A stretch of 64,000 nt of DNA. Origin: Anthoceros angustus. Taxonomy: Eukaryota > Streptophyta > Anthocerotopsida > Anthocerotales > Anthocerotaceae. The stretch covers positions 344,779-408,778 of the forward strand of contig MU008209.1 in NCBI GenBank assembly GCA_010909165.1, read 5' to 3'. How positions within the stretch are numbered: position 1 is the stretch's first letter; every line of letters starts with the position of its first letter. A program made the translations under genes and the position numbers. Below are positions 22,601 through 35,000 of this stretch, in pieces. Below the pieces are notes generated by a model, which was not told the origin of the DNA, searched no databases, and was given only the letters and a program-made list of their open reading frames with translations.

Positions 22601-23978
22601 ACGCCAACGAAGTTGCAAAAGGGGGTATACGATCCTGACACAACCATAAGTCATAGAAGCAGAACTCAGAAAGGAGAGAGGAACGCAGGGCTCTCATTTC
22701 CCAATGGACAGATTCATCAAGATGTTAGAAATGGCAACCTGCAGCTCTGATAGTTCTTCCAAGTACTCTGATGGACAAAGATCTGGTCTCACTGACAATG
22801 ACTGCCCCACCTGTAGGCCGAGTGCATATGAGACAACCACAACACATTGCAGCCCTACAACAGAAGCAACATGAAGTAACAAGGTTGCAGAAAATAGACA
22901 GTGTCCACTCAAAATTTCAATACCTTCACAAAAGATGGACCAAGCTGGATCAGCATGCGTCGAAGATCTCTGGCCCGTTGCTTGTTTTTCGCATTTCCAG
23001 TCTACAACACAGCACTACGGGGTCAAGCCATCATTTCTCGCCCAATGTTTGATACAACCTGGCACCCACTGTACACAATGCAACCTGCCAAAAACGTGGA
23101 CTTCTTTCCTGCCGGCATGATATTGTACCCATGAAGATATAGTACCTGTCTCTCAAGCAACAAGGTTGCAGCAAATCCGCCAAGCTTCATTAATATGTCA
23201 AAAGCCCGGGCACGAACATCCTTAGGTCGCTCGTTCATAACCTCTGCTAGCTTTTCTGGATTATAACTGCCGAGGCCACCAAATTAGTACCGATTTCGAC
23301 TTCCTCAGAACAAGGTGAAGAACGCTTCCGACTCAGTAGATGGGCCAGCAAACCTTCTAGCAAATTCTCGAGCCGTCGATGCCTTCAGCTCCAGCATGTC
23401 CACCTAGCAAATCCAGAAGACGCTATCAGTAGCCTGACTGCTGCTGGATTCAGAAACCCACCATGCACAGCTCTTGGACCCTCCAATTTCAGAACCTGAG
23501 GACATACCCAACGGTAGAGACCTGTTTCTCCTCCAGGCCAACCTCCAGACCAATCTCCAAGCATGTCAGCAAAACTTTTGTCACCACTTCCGTCAGCTCC
23601 AAGCTTGAAGCCCTACCTCGTAGGATGCCACAAAGCCTTGGTCAGGCTGCATTGACCACTAGGAGAAGCTTGTGATTGATAATCTGCAATTACCAAAGTC
23701 TGGCATGCCACAAATCCACTGTTCTGCTGCAAACTTACTGGTCTACTGGTCCTTGACGGCCGTGTGCCATCCGTCTGAACCGCTTCCGCTCGCAGTCTCA
23801 ACGCTCCTGGTACGCGTCTTTGTCTTGCAAGGCCGGCAATGGCTGGCCTGAAGCAACTGTTGGAACCAGACTGTGCATTCCTCCACGTCCTTCTTTCAGG
23901 TGATGATGCACCCACCAGACCATGTAACGAGAATCTCGGACTCAACGATTCTTGGACTCCAGCAAGCTCCATTGCCAT
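19654..23978 (-). CDS. ABC1K atypical kinase, plastid type
   Basis: This is a multi-exon gene on the minus strand. Eighteen exons from 23403 down to the stop at 19654 join in phase with GT-AG introns: 23354-23403, 23146-23266, 22924-23001, 22739-22810, 22569-22634, 22404-22463, 22273-22320, 22093-22141, 21845-21957, 21671-21753, 21417-21550, 21205-21310, 21015-21105, 20792-20878, 20571-20699, 20386-20492 and 19654-20257, plus an upstream one near 23508. They give about 665 residues. Family signatures are present: the KxGQ motif ([13 protein letters not shown]), the alanine-rich loop [17 protein letters not shown] and LDFGMM. The likely start is ATG 23978 ([11 protein letters not shown]), followed by an S/R/A-rich stretch like a transit peptide. 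Exons between about 23510 and 23750 are uncertain. Plant ABC1 kinases sit on plastoglobules and thylakoids and act in prenylquinone metabolism. It resembles ABC1K3-type proteins, but orthology is unproven. Confidence 0.93.
22013..22111 (-). repeat. duplicated 5' splice site in an ABC1K intron
   Basis: Two 47-bp units (22013-22059 and 22065-22111) differ at three positions. Each contains, on the minus strand, the last 19 nt of an ABC1K exon, the donor 'ag|gtgagcat' and about 27 nt of intron. The exon end at 22093 uses the upstream donor. The downstream copy is an equally good donor 52 nt further on and would shift the frame if used. Confidence 0.85.
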
Positions 23979-24681
23979 CTTGCAGACAGCGAGATCCTGA
24001 ACCTGAAACTCCGAATGCCGGGAAGAACACTGGTAGCATAAACTTATCAATCTCGTTTCTCGATGAAATTTAGCTCAGGCACCCCAATGCCCTGGTTGCG
24101 AATTTGCACAATCACTGACGCAATCCCTGGACACAGTTCCGAGCGTTTGCACGAATCCTCGGCTCAGAATGGAGCACCTACAAATATTTCACTGCGGATT
24201 GCTTTCAACCATTCCACTGTGAGTGCATACATCTCTGTTGTTTGCCAGGGAGCTTCCACGCCGCAATCGGTTTCAAACGTGACAGATTCTCCGATCCACA
24301 GTTCCACGCAACGGTATGACTTGCAAGGTTGCTGGGTAGATGCAACGAGTCATCCATGTGACGTGTAGGGGTTATCTGCATCGCAGATGCTGCTGTCCGT
24401 GGGAGCCTTGTGTTCAGATTTTCTGCCTACCGAGGGGCCCAAGAACACGTGGCCTCGTACAAGCCTTTCTACCAGATCTTTCAGTTGAGAATCCCCGTGA
24501 GAGGGTGTGTATTACAAAGGAAGATGACATAAACAAGACACGGTAGATCTGGACCCACGTAAAGTGGTAAACAATAATACACGGGGGATGCGACAGATTG
24601 TTCTGGACTTGCCAGTGCCATCCCAAATTGGATTTCTAACAACTACCCACCACAAGAGTCGTGTCCGTGGACAGCACATAT
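23979..24681. other. spacer between GFS9 and ABC1K
   Basis: About 700 bp lie between the GFS9 stop and the ABC1K ATG, with both genes on the minus strand. The spacer probably holds the GFS9 3' UTR and the ABC1K promoter. Short plus-strand open frames at 24063-24368 and 24340-24546 show no family resemblance. Confidence 0.6.
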
Positions 24682-27600
24682 CTACCATGACGTTGATGCT
24701 TTCACAGTTGCTTCAGGGGCAGGACTTGGAGTTTGGATACCCAGTAGAGGCCTTACTACCTGATCCACTGCAAGCTTCTGGAATGCCAACTCCTCCGTTA
24801 CAACCTGCAAGGCTTTTCTGCAACTGCCTTCATCAGAGAAGGCGAGAGTCCATCTGCCATCTACTAGACGTTTCATCTGGGCGGACCCTCCCACCAGTGT
24901 GCCAAGCTTGCCGGCCTCCGCGGACGGGTGATTGGGGGACCGTATTCGGAGATGCAACCATCGAGGATGCTCTTTGTCGATCCTTGGCTGCAAGACCATA
25001 GGAATAGAATTGTCAGCAACAGCACCGAGTTGGGGAACTTTGATGGTGATGATATCAGCATGCATTGAGAGCTACATCACATCTTCTTACCGAGCATCCT
25101 GCAAGAGGTGCAATCACCCGGATGATGCCCATGCGAGGCTTAGAAGGAACGTCCTCCGCAAGAATGAGCCACCCAGAGACACCGTGTGAAAGTACTAGCA
25201 GATACACATTGCGTTCTTTCCCTTTCTCAAAGGAAACTCTACAAGGCATAGCATTCCACGATGCTGGCGAGAAGAGTAATTGGTCAGCTGTCTCACTGTT
25301 TCTCATCCTATGCAAGGTTGGTGGCAGTGACAAACACAATTGCCTACGCAAGGAGAACAAAAAAGCACCAACAGAATAATTTGGCATCTTACTGAGTTCC
25401 AGTTCAGAGCCAGCTTTGACTAGTTGAGGGTCAATGCTGGAATTATTTGGGCGAGCCCCCCGAGATAGGTTCTCTACTTCACCCAGTGGGGGCTGGTCCT
25501 GCGATCGGCCATTCAGAAGTATAGAACGCATCTGATGTAGGACAACAAAAACCTGTTCATGAAAGAGGCCAACATCAGAAATGAACAATGTCACGTACTC
25601 AACAAAACAGTTCAGATACCAAAGGTTAAAGTCAACCTTGAGGTTGGCTCGCATTCGTTCTCCAAGTGCCGAGGATGATTGATCATCTGCCACATAGATC
25701 AGCCCTCATCTTAAAGACGTTCTTGTGGCTTTGGCTGCTAGATAGCCAACCTCAGTACTGCACTTTGAACCAAGTAGAGCAGAGTCTGCTATTTATTACC
25801 ATCAACAGGTGACCCCTGGGAGTGCGGCATCAGCACAAAAGAGGAGTCTCTTTGAAGGGAAGGAGTTTCCAGAGCTGATAAGAGAGGGCGGTCATAGTCA
25901 GCTTATGGCTGCACATGAAAATTAAGACCCCACTAAGTTGGTAGCCAGAGGAAGTGCCCGTACCTTTCTTGGCCACCACCCACTCATCCTTCAGAAGTGC
26001 AGGAATGATATCACACCAACATCCCTTCAACTCTTGCAAGAGATCTTCACAAGCTCCATTATAGGCATTCTGCAATTCATTGTACCACATCTAAGAACAA
26101 CCCACCAGCACCCTGAGACTCGAGGTTTGTGTTCCACGTGCCCAGTAACAAACCTCCAACATGAGTTTTCGAGCATCACTCAGCTTGTGATCATGGTGTG
26201 GCACTAACTGGCGAATCAACCACCCGGTATGCCATAGGGCTTCGACACATGGTGGAGGCCTCCGACAATGAACTTCCATAAGGGAATCCACCACCTGGGA
26301 CACATGTGCCGAACTTTTTATCATAAACTGTTTCTGTCTAGATAGATAATGAGGATGCAACTGAAACCCGCATCCAAAAGTGTGCACTCCTGCAAACACA
26401 GATCACACAGCATACCACAACATCTTCAGCGGCTGACACCTTCAGAGTCTGAAGCTCCAAAGATAGATCATCCTCAGTGCGATCAAATAGCTGGCCAAGC
26501 TCTTCATCGGGTTTTGTTCCCATCAGAGCTTGCTGAATTACACGGACCCGACACGAAACAGCAGGAAAGTATACCAGTACACCGTTAGTGTGTCTTAACG
26601 AGAAGGTGGTAGACTTGTGCAAGGAAGATGAAGCAAGCGGTTCATACCAACAGACGCTTTCTGTGTCGCTTGCGTTGAGACAACAGCCCAAGGGCATCCA
26701 AAAGCGATTCATCTAGGGCTGCAACACATTAAATCATTATTATCAATCCTGTTGCATGACAGGCTTCTTCGATAATGCCACATGATGGCAATGAACAAAC
26801 TGGATAGCAGCTTAGCACCTTCGTTCCGTAACAACGAGACAAAAACACAAATTGCTGCCAGGACAAGCTTGTCATCGCCACTGAGGAGATTCAAGATCAA
26901 AGCTTCTCTGCATGTCACAAGACCAGTTTAGAATTCCAACTCAAGAACTACAGGCACGAGTATCACTCTGTGCATCCTTGCTGTAAACACTTGCAAATTC
27001 AACCAGACCAACAACGTGATTCACCTAGGAATTCTTTTCAGCTCTCCAACCAGGTTTCCATCATCAGGGCAGATGTCATCCACCAAATTGTTGCCTTGCT
27101 CTTTCTCAGCCTCGGTGATAACATCCTCATCCTTTGTTGATTTGGCGTCCACCTTCCCATCCTCCAACAGTCCAGGTTCCAGACCAACAGAAGGTCGCAG
27201 AAGAGCCGCAGCAATCCTATTCACCAATGCTTTGTGTCTTACCACATGCAACAGACGTGAGAGAAGGTACATGGCAGACAGAGCACTGACCTGCATCTGA
27301 ACATGTATTATGTATCAAAGTCTAGAACGTCCTTGGTTGCAGCCAGTCCTTGGACGTAATGCAATTTTCTACAAAAAAGAAGTAGAGGTCTGTCTTCTCA
27401 AATTCTTACCAGGTCAGAAGTTTGGATCTTCTGCACGCCATAGACTGAAGGGATTAATACAGGTATCACAAGCAACCGCAAGATATGGTCTGTCATGATT
27501 TCAGCCAATCCAGGGACACTGCCACCAATAATGTCATTGCAGTAATACAGCAAGTCCCCAGTCTCTGCAATTGCAGCTTCCAGTCTTCCAGTTGTGTGTG

Positions 27601-29231
27601 CAGAATCAGGTGATCTGGACAGTAGATTAGAACGTTTCAGGTATGACTACTTAAGGCTCTGACATGGAAGAAACGGAAACGATGACAAGAACTGAAAACC
27701 CACTTTGCCGCCTCTGCAACTAAGCCATCCAGAGCGAAACTCTGCTGCCGGACGAATTCAACTACATCGGAAAAATAGCTCACAGCATGTGAGCTAGTCA
27801 CAAACTTCCGTATCCCATCATCCTCCACTACACAAGCAAGGAAGACAGTGCATTATTCAAAACCCAGTCGCAGTTTTGATTATCCTTACCCTTTGATTCA
27901 AGATTTGGCACCAAAAGGAATGAAACAAAAACAAGCGATAGAGCAGGAAGAACTGACCATGATAGACACTGAGAGTGAGAGTGCGAACAGCTATTCGCAC
28001 CATGCTTTCCTCATGATGGAAGAACTTGATGGCCTCAGTGTACAAGGGAAACGATACAATCTCATCCTGAACATAGAGCATGAGACAGCTTCAAAGAACC
28101 GCTCTAAAGAACAAAATTTGAATTTGAAACAGTTGAGACATGTCAAGGCATACAAGAGTCACCTACATCTTCTGTTTTGATGAAGAATGAAATTGTGTTC
28201 TTGTCCAGCTTCATACTGATGGTTCTGAAGCAAGTTCAAACACCAGTGCCACATGAATGTCATGTCACTGAATACACCAATCAAAACACTATCGGTATTG
28301 GCTGTAAATCATGTTGAACCATGTCACCTGAAGCAAGATAAAAAAATCGTAACATCAAACAGTCCCAACAATTTGTACCACGTTTAGGCCCTGAAGCATA
28401 GACGCACCTTAGAAAGGAAATGTAGTAGGCAAGAAGCTCCTCATGTCGAAAATCAAAAGGATAGGAGATGAGATTGTTGATATACTCGTTGCTGAAGAGG
28501 TAATCTATGAGAAAGTTGAACACTTTCAGGATATTCCCTAAGAGCTGGCTACAACAGCTCCGCAATGCATGGCACCTTACTTCAAAGTGGACGGCAAGTT
28601 TGAGAAGCGACTCACATATTGCCTGCTCACTTCGAATATTCTGGATCAAGAGACTTAGTGTTTGAAGCAACTGCACAGCAATGGTATTGCTACTATCACT
28701 GGTGTTCTTCAGAATCTGTATGAAGTCAGACATTACCTGCTTTTCCATAAAAAAGCTGCAATCCACAAGAACACAAATTCAATAAGCATCAGAGTAAGAG
28801 CTTGCAAAAGAAAAAAAAACAAGAAGCCTTCAAGATGTCAAGACTTGTTAGTACTCGAATAATGCAGGGTTGTCGTTTTGATCTCCCCAAATGAGAAGCT
28901 CAGCAATTGACCGCAGTGTCTCCACCACATAGTCCTGGAGAAGAGTCTCACCACATGAGGAAGAAACCACGTATCGGTGGCAACAATTGAACATCCAACC
29001 CTCTAGAATTGGCACCAAACTTGAGACCAGTAGCCTAAAAGAAGTTGTCCTACCTTATTCGCTTCAGTCACGGCTGCCGCTTTCTGCAGCTGTTCAGTTA
29101 AATACCTGCACCAACAGCACCTTCGCTTCAATTCTCTGCACCAAGATCTACTCCGAACTGTGATAAGGCAAGAACAGTGCATACTTCAGTTCTTCCAAGG
29201 AGAAGCGGTCCCTAATTTTGAAGAACCACAT
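24682..29231 (-). CDS. GFS9: GFS9/TT9 homologue, CLEC16A-like membrane-traffic protein
   Basis: This is a many-exon gene on the minus strand. It starts at ATG 29231 ([15 protein letters not shown]); exon 1 is 29185-29231 and exon 2, 29054-29105, continues in phase as [18 protein letters not shown]. Later exons carry family landmarks in order: [70 protein letters not shown] and [24 protein letters not shown] followed by [49 protein letters not shown], and a last exon (24682-24987) with [16 protein letters not shown] and [12 protein letters not shown]. This is the Arabidopsis GFS9/TT9 protein family (FPL domain, CLEC16A relatives), a Golgi-associated factor for vacuolar trafficking and flavonoid accumulation. 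About 20 exons are expected; I located most but not all boundaries. No frame break was seen. Confidence 0.95.
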
Positions 29232-29764
29232 GATGGCCTGCATTCAATATTCGGGACATAGATGCACAGACCATGTCCCGTAAATATGTAACAGCAACAG
29301 CATCACAGCGGGCACGCATTGCAGAGAATTGTGCAGCACAGGCAGCCGCAGCTGCCGCATGCTTGCACCTCTCTGCTCTCCTGCCCTGCTAACGAACCCT
29401 CCACATCACCTGGTGAGCAGGCACGGCACCCCACGCTTTCTCCGCCCAGCCCAGTTCCTCAGCAAAACTTTCCAACCCGACCCAATCCAACCCAAACCAA
29501 CCCAGCCCAAAACCCTCCCCGCGATGCAATCCCAATGCTTGTACAGTCAAGCGCTCAATCTGCTTGCCCTGAACTGCCACATGTCTTCAAGGAATCTACC
29601 CTAATCCCAAAAAACAAAGCAAAAACAAGTTCCGAAGCGAAACGAAGTATTTACGTTCCCGCGTAAAGGGTTTGAACAGCGCTTACTGTGCGAAGCGCAA
29701 ATTGCGCACACACCGGAAGGTCCTCCAGCAGAGCAATGCGAATGTGACACAAGCTTTAGCGACG
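29232..29764. promoter_or_regulatory. divergent promoter between GFS9 and the UBC37-like gene
   Basis: Only 533 bp separate the two start codons, which point away from each other. About 29475-29522 is strikingly pyrimidine/A-rich on the plus strand, with repeated 'aaccca' and 'gcccaaaacc' motifs resembling plant GCCCA-type promoter elements. No TATA box was obvious. Whether the genes are co-regulated is inference from spacing. Confidence 0.6.
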
Positions 29765-31434
29765 ATGCAGGCTGCCAGGCTTGCCACGCGGTTGCAGCGG
29801 GAGATTGCAATGTTGACGACAGATCCCCCGCCCGGGGTCTGTGCTTGGCCTTGTGGCGACCTGCTCACGCACCTGGAAGCTCGTAAGCGGCTTACCTTGT
29901 GTGTGATTTGGTTTGAGACCAATGCCAGATGGTTGGAAGCAGCAGACAGCTGACATAACATGTCATCCAGAGATTCAGGGGCCTGCTGGCACAGTTTACT
30001 CCAGTGGTTTATTCAAGCTGGATGTGCGGGTACCTGAGAGGCAAGACCTGAGTCCCATCATGTGCTTCGCGAAGAGTTTTGCCTGATCATGTTCTGGATG
30101 GGGTTGCCCATAAGATTTGAGACTGTGTTCTGGACGTCATGGTGCAGATATCCGTTTGAGCCTCCGAACGTTAGGTTTGTCACTCCTTTATACCATCCCA
30201 ACATTGACACGGGGGGGCGGATTTGCCTCGATATACTCGTCATGCCTCCTAAGGTTTTGCATGAATCTGGCAACCACTTTCTTCTGCTCTCTGCTTTGTC
30301 TGCCTGTGAGGACAGTGATGCCTCATCTTCCGCCACTGTCCAATGTGTGGAATTTTTGCAGGGAGCATGGAGGCCCTCATTGAACATCCCCACGGTGCTA
30401 GCCAGCATTGGTTTGCTTCTGTCGGAACCGAACCCTGACGATGGATTGATGAGTGACATTGTAGGTTCGCGCTCATGCCATGGTTGGCTTGTCAGTCTGA
30501 GGCGTCTTCTGAATGGTTTTCTGTCTTCCTGGTAGACAGCGGAGTATAAACATAATCGCTCATCGTTTGACCGGAAAGCAAGAGAGTTGACAGAGAAGTA
30601 TGCCCTGCCTTCATCATGTGCAGAAAACTCTGCAGATCAGAAATTCCCCAGAGTAGTTGTGGACTGCCCTGCAGAGGTGAGAGTTGATTCCAGCCAGGAT
30701 GCAAACAGAGCCCTTTTCTTTTACTTTCGGTCATGGAATGACATTGACTGTATGTGGTGAAGGGTCCAAGTGTGAGGGAGTTTTGTGAAGGGAACTCCAA
30801 GAGAACTCTTCTCAGCGTAGGAGGGAAGGTAGTGGAAGCTGACCCTCAGACTACTGTCCCAGAAAGTCCCAGAGTGAAGGCTGAGGGAGGATCCACTCCA
30901 CATCAGCAGAGACTTGGTCTGGCGAGAAAGCTTTCTCTCTCCCAAAAACCTCATCAACTTGTTGCAGACGGTGGTGCAAAGGTGCCGGGCATAAATGGAA
31001 CTCCTGAAGAAAAGCAGACTGTTGAAGATAGGAACACCGAGGAAAAGCAGGTCGGTAATGACAAGGGGAGCACAGGAGCAGGCCACCCAACACAGCACAG
31101 GCTGGGGACTGTGCTGGAGGAAACACTTCAGGGACAGGGGCCAAAGCAGCGAGCCAGTAACCCGCAAGATGGAAACCAGGCTGCTCCTTCAGTTCCAGTC
31201 AAGTCAGGCAGGGAGGACCCTGGAAGGCCCAGTAGGCTGAGCTTGCTGTCCAGGTTGAAGCTTTCGAGGTCGATAGGTTCTCAGCAGAAATCTCCAGCAG
31301 GCAACGTCCAGCAGCCCACCGCTTCAGTTAAGAGGAATTTAGACTGCATTGTTGTCTCAGACAGTGAAAGCGAGGATGAACATGTGCCTGTGCCTCGGAG
31401 TCGGCTTACCTTGACACAGAGGCTACGCAGGTAG
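29765..31434 (+). CDS. UBC37: ubiquitin-conjugating enzyme E2, UBC37/UBE2T-like
   Basis: Six exons join in phase: 29765-29882, 29971-30040, 30148-30253, 30362-30460, 30536-30676 and about 30763-31434, giving about 401 residues. The UBC fold occupies roughly residues 1-150. It starts [17 protein letters not shown] with TDPPPG, then has the [13 protein letters not shown] loop, YHPNID, the catalytic cysteine in [17 protein letters not shown] and [10 protein letters not shown]. These match animal UBE2T and plant UBC37. UBE2T works with FANCL in FANCD2 monoubiquitination; the plant protein is presumed similar. The long C-terminal tail of about 220 residues is polar and probably disordered, with an acidic cluster SDSESEDE and a basic end. 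Intron 2 appears to begin with GC. The start of the last exon is the least certain boundary. Confidence 0.92.
30041..30147 (+). other. GC-AG intron in the UBC37-like gene
   Basis: The exon end 'cctgagag' is followed by 'gcaagacc', and the next exon starts after 'ggtgcag'. Only this joint restores the conserved PERYPF. The donor AG|GCAAGA matches the strict consensus typical of GC donors. No GT donor nearby gives the right phase. Confidence 0.82.
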
Positions 31435-32059
31435 AACTGTCGGCTGCCTTCATCCATCGAATCTCTGTATGATGACTGTGATTCTTGATCTCAAGAAAGT
31501 GCACGTCTCGCTGCGTTCACTTGGACGAACACGACTCTCCTTCTCCCGCTGATTTCTGCTCCCACCAATCATCTGCATCCGGACCGACTGCCTCAGAAAC
31601 CTCATTCTGCCAATCTGCATCGCTCCCTTGCGATCCCTCGTGAAATCCCTCCGCTACCGTGCCGCAGGTGCGGATTCTCCCTGGAACAAGGCGGGGACTT
31701 GAGCGGCGCTGCACGCTGTTGATCGGCGCCAGCCGGCCGCTTATTTAGACGGAGACCGCCGCTTGTTTAGACGGAGACCGCCGTTTGTTCAGACCGGCTG
31801 GCCGCCATCGCTGGTCCAAAGAGGATGACACTCTGTGTGGTTAAGTAACCCGGTCTCCTACCCGCTGGTCAGCCGCAGCCCACGGAAAGGACTTTCATGT
31901 CCCAAGCCGCCATGTCCCTTGAATCGGTTTTGGCGGTAGATATGCGGATTCTGGATTCGTCTGAATCGGGACGTATGAATGTGTGCATCCCTGGGTAGCC
32001 CGTGCTAGGTGGGCGATTCTGCCTTTCTGGAAGCAGCCCATCAGCAGAAGCTGGTCAGG
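31435..32059. other. spacer with a 22-bp tandem repeat
   Basis: This is the intergenic stretch between the E2 gene and the PPR gene. At 31739-31782 two 22-bp units ('gctt' plus 'tttagacggagaccgcc' type) lie in tandem, with a third partial unit to about 31800. The rest probably holds the E2 3' UTR and PPR promoter. No other gene is seen. Confidence 0.7.
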
Positions 32060-35000
32060 ATGGCGCTCAGGCTGTTTCCTGTCAAGTCTCCTGTTGTGGC
32101 TGCTGGATTCGGGGGCCCTGACAAGAGCAGAGCTGGGGTGGAAGTGAAGGTGCGGGTGAGATTCGGGCGGTTGCTGTCGAGGAGGAAGGAGATTCAGGTG
32201 CGCAGGCTGCGGGAGCAGAGGGGGAGGCTGTTGGGCATTAGCATCAGGCTGGGGGCGAGGCCAATGGGCTTCCAGTCGGGCCTGCCTGCGGAGATTACCA
32301 CGGTGATGGACATGGAGGTGCAGTGCATTCTGGATATACTGGGACAGCTGCAATGGAGTGCCAAGACGGAGGCAGTGCTGGAGCAGCTGGGATTCAAGGC
32401 GGAGGCAGGTCTGGTGATGGCAGTTTTGAAGGGCCTGACGGATGCAGACTTGGCCCTGGAGTTCTTTTTGTGGGCAGGGAGGCAACAGGGCTACAGGCAC
32501 AAGAGTCCTGTGTACTTGTGTGTGCTGAAGAAGTTGGGCGATGCTCTCAGGTTTGCTGCCGTGCACAGGGTGCTGGAGATGATGAGAGTGGAGGGATGTG
32601 AGCTGAGTGAGGCTTTTGTGTGTGTGCTTGCAGCTTACAGCAAGGCTGGTGCTCCAGCTCTAGCTGTCAGAATCTTCCAGCAGATGAAGAGCTATGGGTG
32701 TCAGCCGCGTTCGCTCACGTATAATTCTCTCATCACTGCGCTTGTGAAGGCTGGTGACTACTCCAGTGCGTACAATTTCTATCTGGAAGCAGTGGAGACG
32801 AGGTGTGAGCTGGACGTGCCTACGTACAATCGGCTGATATACAGTCAGTTTAAGCTTGGGAAGGTGAATGTGGCTTGCAGCTTGTTTGAGGAGATGAAGG
32901 AGAGAGGTTTGAAGCCAGATATTCGGACTTATGGTTCACTGGTGAATGGATATGTCAAAGCTGGGAAGTTTGATGAGAGCTTCAAGCTTGCGGAAGAAAT
33001 GAGAGAGGAAGGGATGGCCTTCAATTTAGTCATGTATAATATCTTGATAGATGGGTTTGGCAAAGCTGGTGAGGTTGATAGAGCTCTGAAGCTGTTTGAA
33101 GACATGGAGACAGATGGATATGGCCCTTCCGTCAGGACGTACTCTAGTCTCATGCATGGCTTGTGTAAAATGGGTCGTATGAGTGAGGCTTTGAAGATGT
33201 TTGAGAGCATGAAGGCGAGAGGAGTGAGTCCCAATGTGGTGACCTATAGTTGCCTCATGAATGGGTACGGAAAGGCTGGCCAGGTTGATCAGGCCACCCA
33301 GCTGTTTAAGGAGATGCAGGTTTCTGCGATTTCCCCCTCAGTCATTACGTACAACACACTCATCAACGTTCTTGGCAAAGCTGGTAGAGTGGATGAAGCA
33401 TGCCAGTTGTTTGAAGGTATGAGGGGCACCCCAAACGAACCCAATCTGGTGACCTATGTCTCCCTTATGGATGGACTGGGAAAGGCAGGTCGGGTAGACG
33501 AGGCGTGTAAGCTCTTCCAGGATCTCAAAGCCAGTGGCTTTGTGCCGGATGCATTCACCTACACTACTTTGATTGATGGCTTCAGACGAGTAGGTAAGGT
33601 GGATGAGTCCCTGAAGTTTTTGGAGGAGATGAAGGGGCAACGTATATCACCCTCTGCTGTTACTTACAATGCTGTGATCGATGGTCTGGGAAAAGCAGGT
33701 CGAACACAGGATGCCTACGTGATGCTCTGTGAAATGAAAGAAAATGGGCTGGTCCCCGATGTACAGACTTTCACCAGCCTCATTGATAATTTCGGAAAGG
33801 TTGGGCGCATTGATGAAGCATGCAAGGTCTTCGCAGAAATGTGTGATTTAGGTGTTAAACCAACCCGAACAATGTATGCATGTCTGGTAGAGGCACTGAG
33901 CAAAGCTGGCCAGATGGAGCTCGCGGTCAGGTTTCTGGACGAGATGCAAAACGAAGGCATCACCGCAGATGCCCATACCTACACCAGTCTGATTGATGGC
34001 CTGTGGCGTGCGGGTCAGATGGGTGAATCCTGGAAGCTGTTCAACCAAATGAAAGAACAGAAGGTTGCACCTTCCGTAGCCACGTACAATGCTCTCATGA
34101 ATGGCTTGGGTAAGGTGGGCCAAACTGGTGAAGCTTGCAAGCTGTTCACAGAGATGCAAGAGGAAGGGCTGGTTCCTGACGTGCACACGTATAGCTGCCT
34201 CATTGATGGGCTCGGAAGGAATGGGAAACTGGAGGAAGCTAACAAGGTCTTCGATGAAATGTCTGAAAGAGGGTTGACTCCAGACGTTGTGCCATACACA
34301 GCTCTCATAGCTGCCAGCATCAAGGCAGGTTCCATTGTCGATGCGAAAAGGCTGCTTGAAGATCTCAAGAAAACTGGGACACCGCCAAATGTGGTCACCT
34401 ATACAGCTGCTGTCGATGGTCTTGTGAAGGCAGGTGACGTCCTCGAGGCCTGCCGGTTGCTCAAGGAAATGGCTGAAAGTGGGATCGCCCCGAATGTAGT
34501 CACATATACTGTGGTCCTCGACCGGCTTGTGAAAGAAGGGGCTATTCTGCAGGCATTGAATCTCTGGGAACAGATGAAGAGCAGGGGGCTGCAACTCAAC
34601 GTGGTAAGCTACAGCACACTCATTGACGGACTGGGAAAGGCAGGTCTAGTGGATAGTGCTTATGTGGCTTTTGAGGAACTGAAGACTCAGGGACTCGTTC
34701 CCAACGTAGTAACCTACAGCAGTCTCGTGGACAGTCTGGGTAAAGCAAATCGGATTGATGCACTTCGGGATATTGTTGCTGAGATGAAGCATAACGAGGT
34801 GAACCTGAACGTTGTCACATACAGTGCTCTGGTGGACTGTTTGAGCAAAGCAGGTGAAATCGATGAAGCGTGCCGATTGTTGACAGACATGAAGCTCCAG
34901 GGTGTAGCTCCCAACGTCATCACATACAACATTATTTTGGATGCCTTGATGAAGTCGAGGCGTGTAGGGGATGCTTGCAAGCTCCTGGACGAGCTCAGAT

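Noticed and set aside
33848-34594. 248-codon open frame on the minus strand inside the PPR gene
   Set aside because: It is the antisense shadow of the tandem PPR repeats; periodic codon use on the plus strand keeps the opposite frame open.
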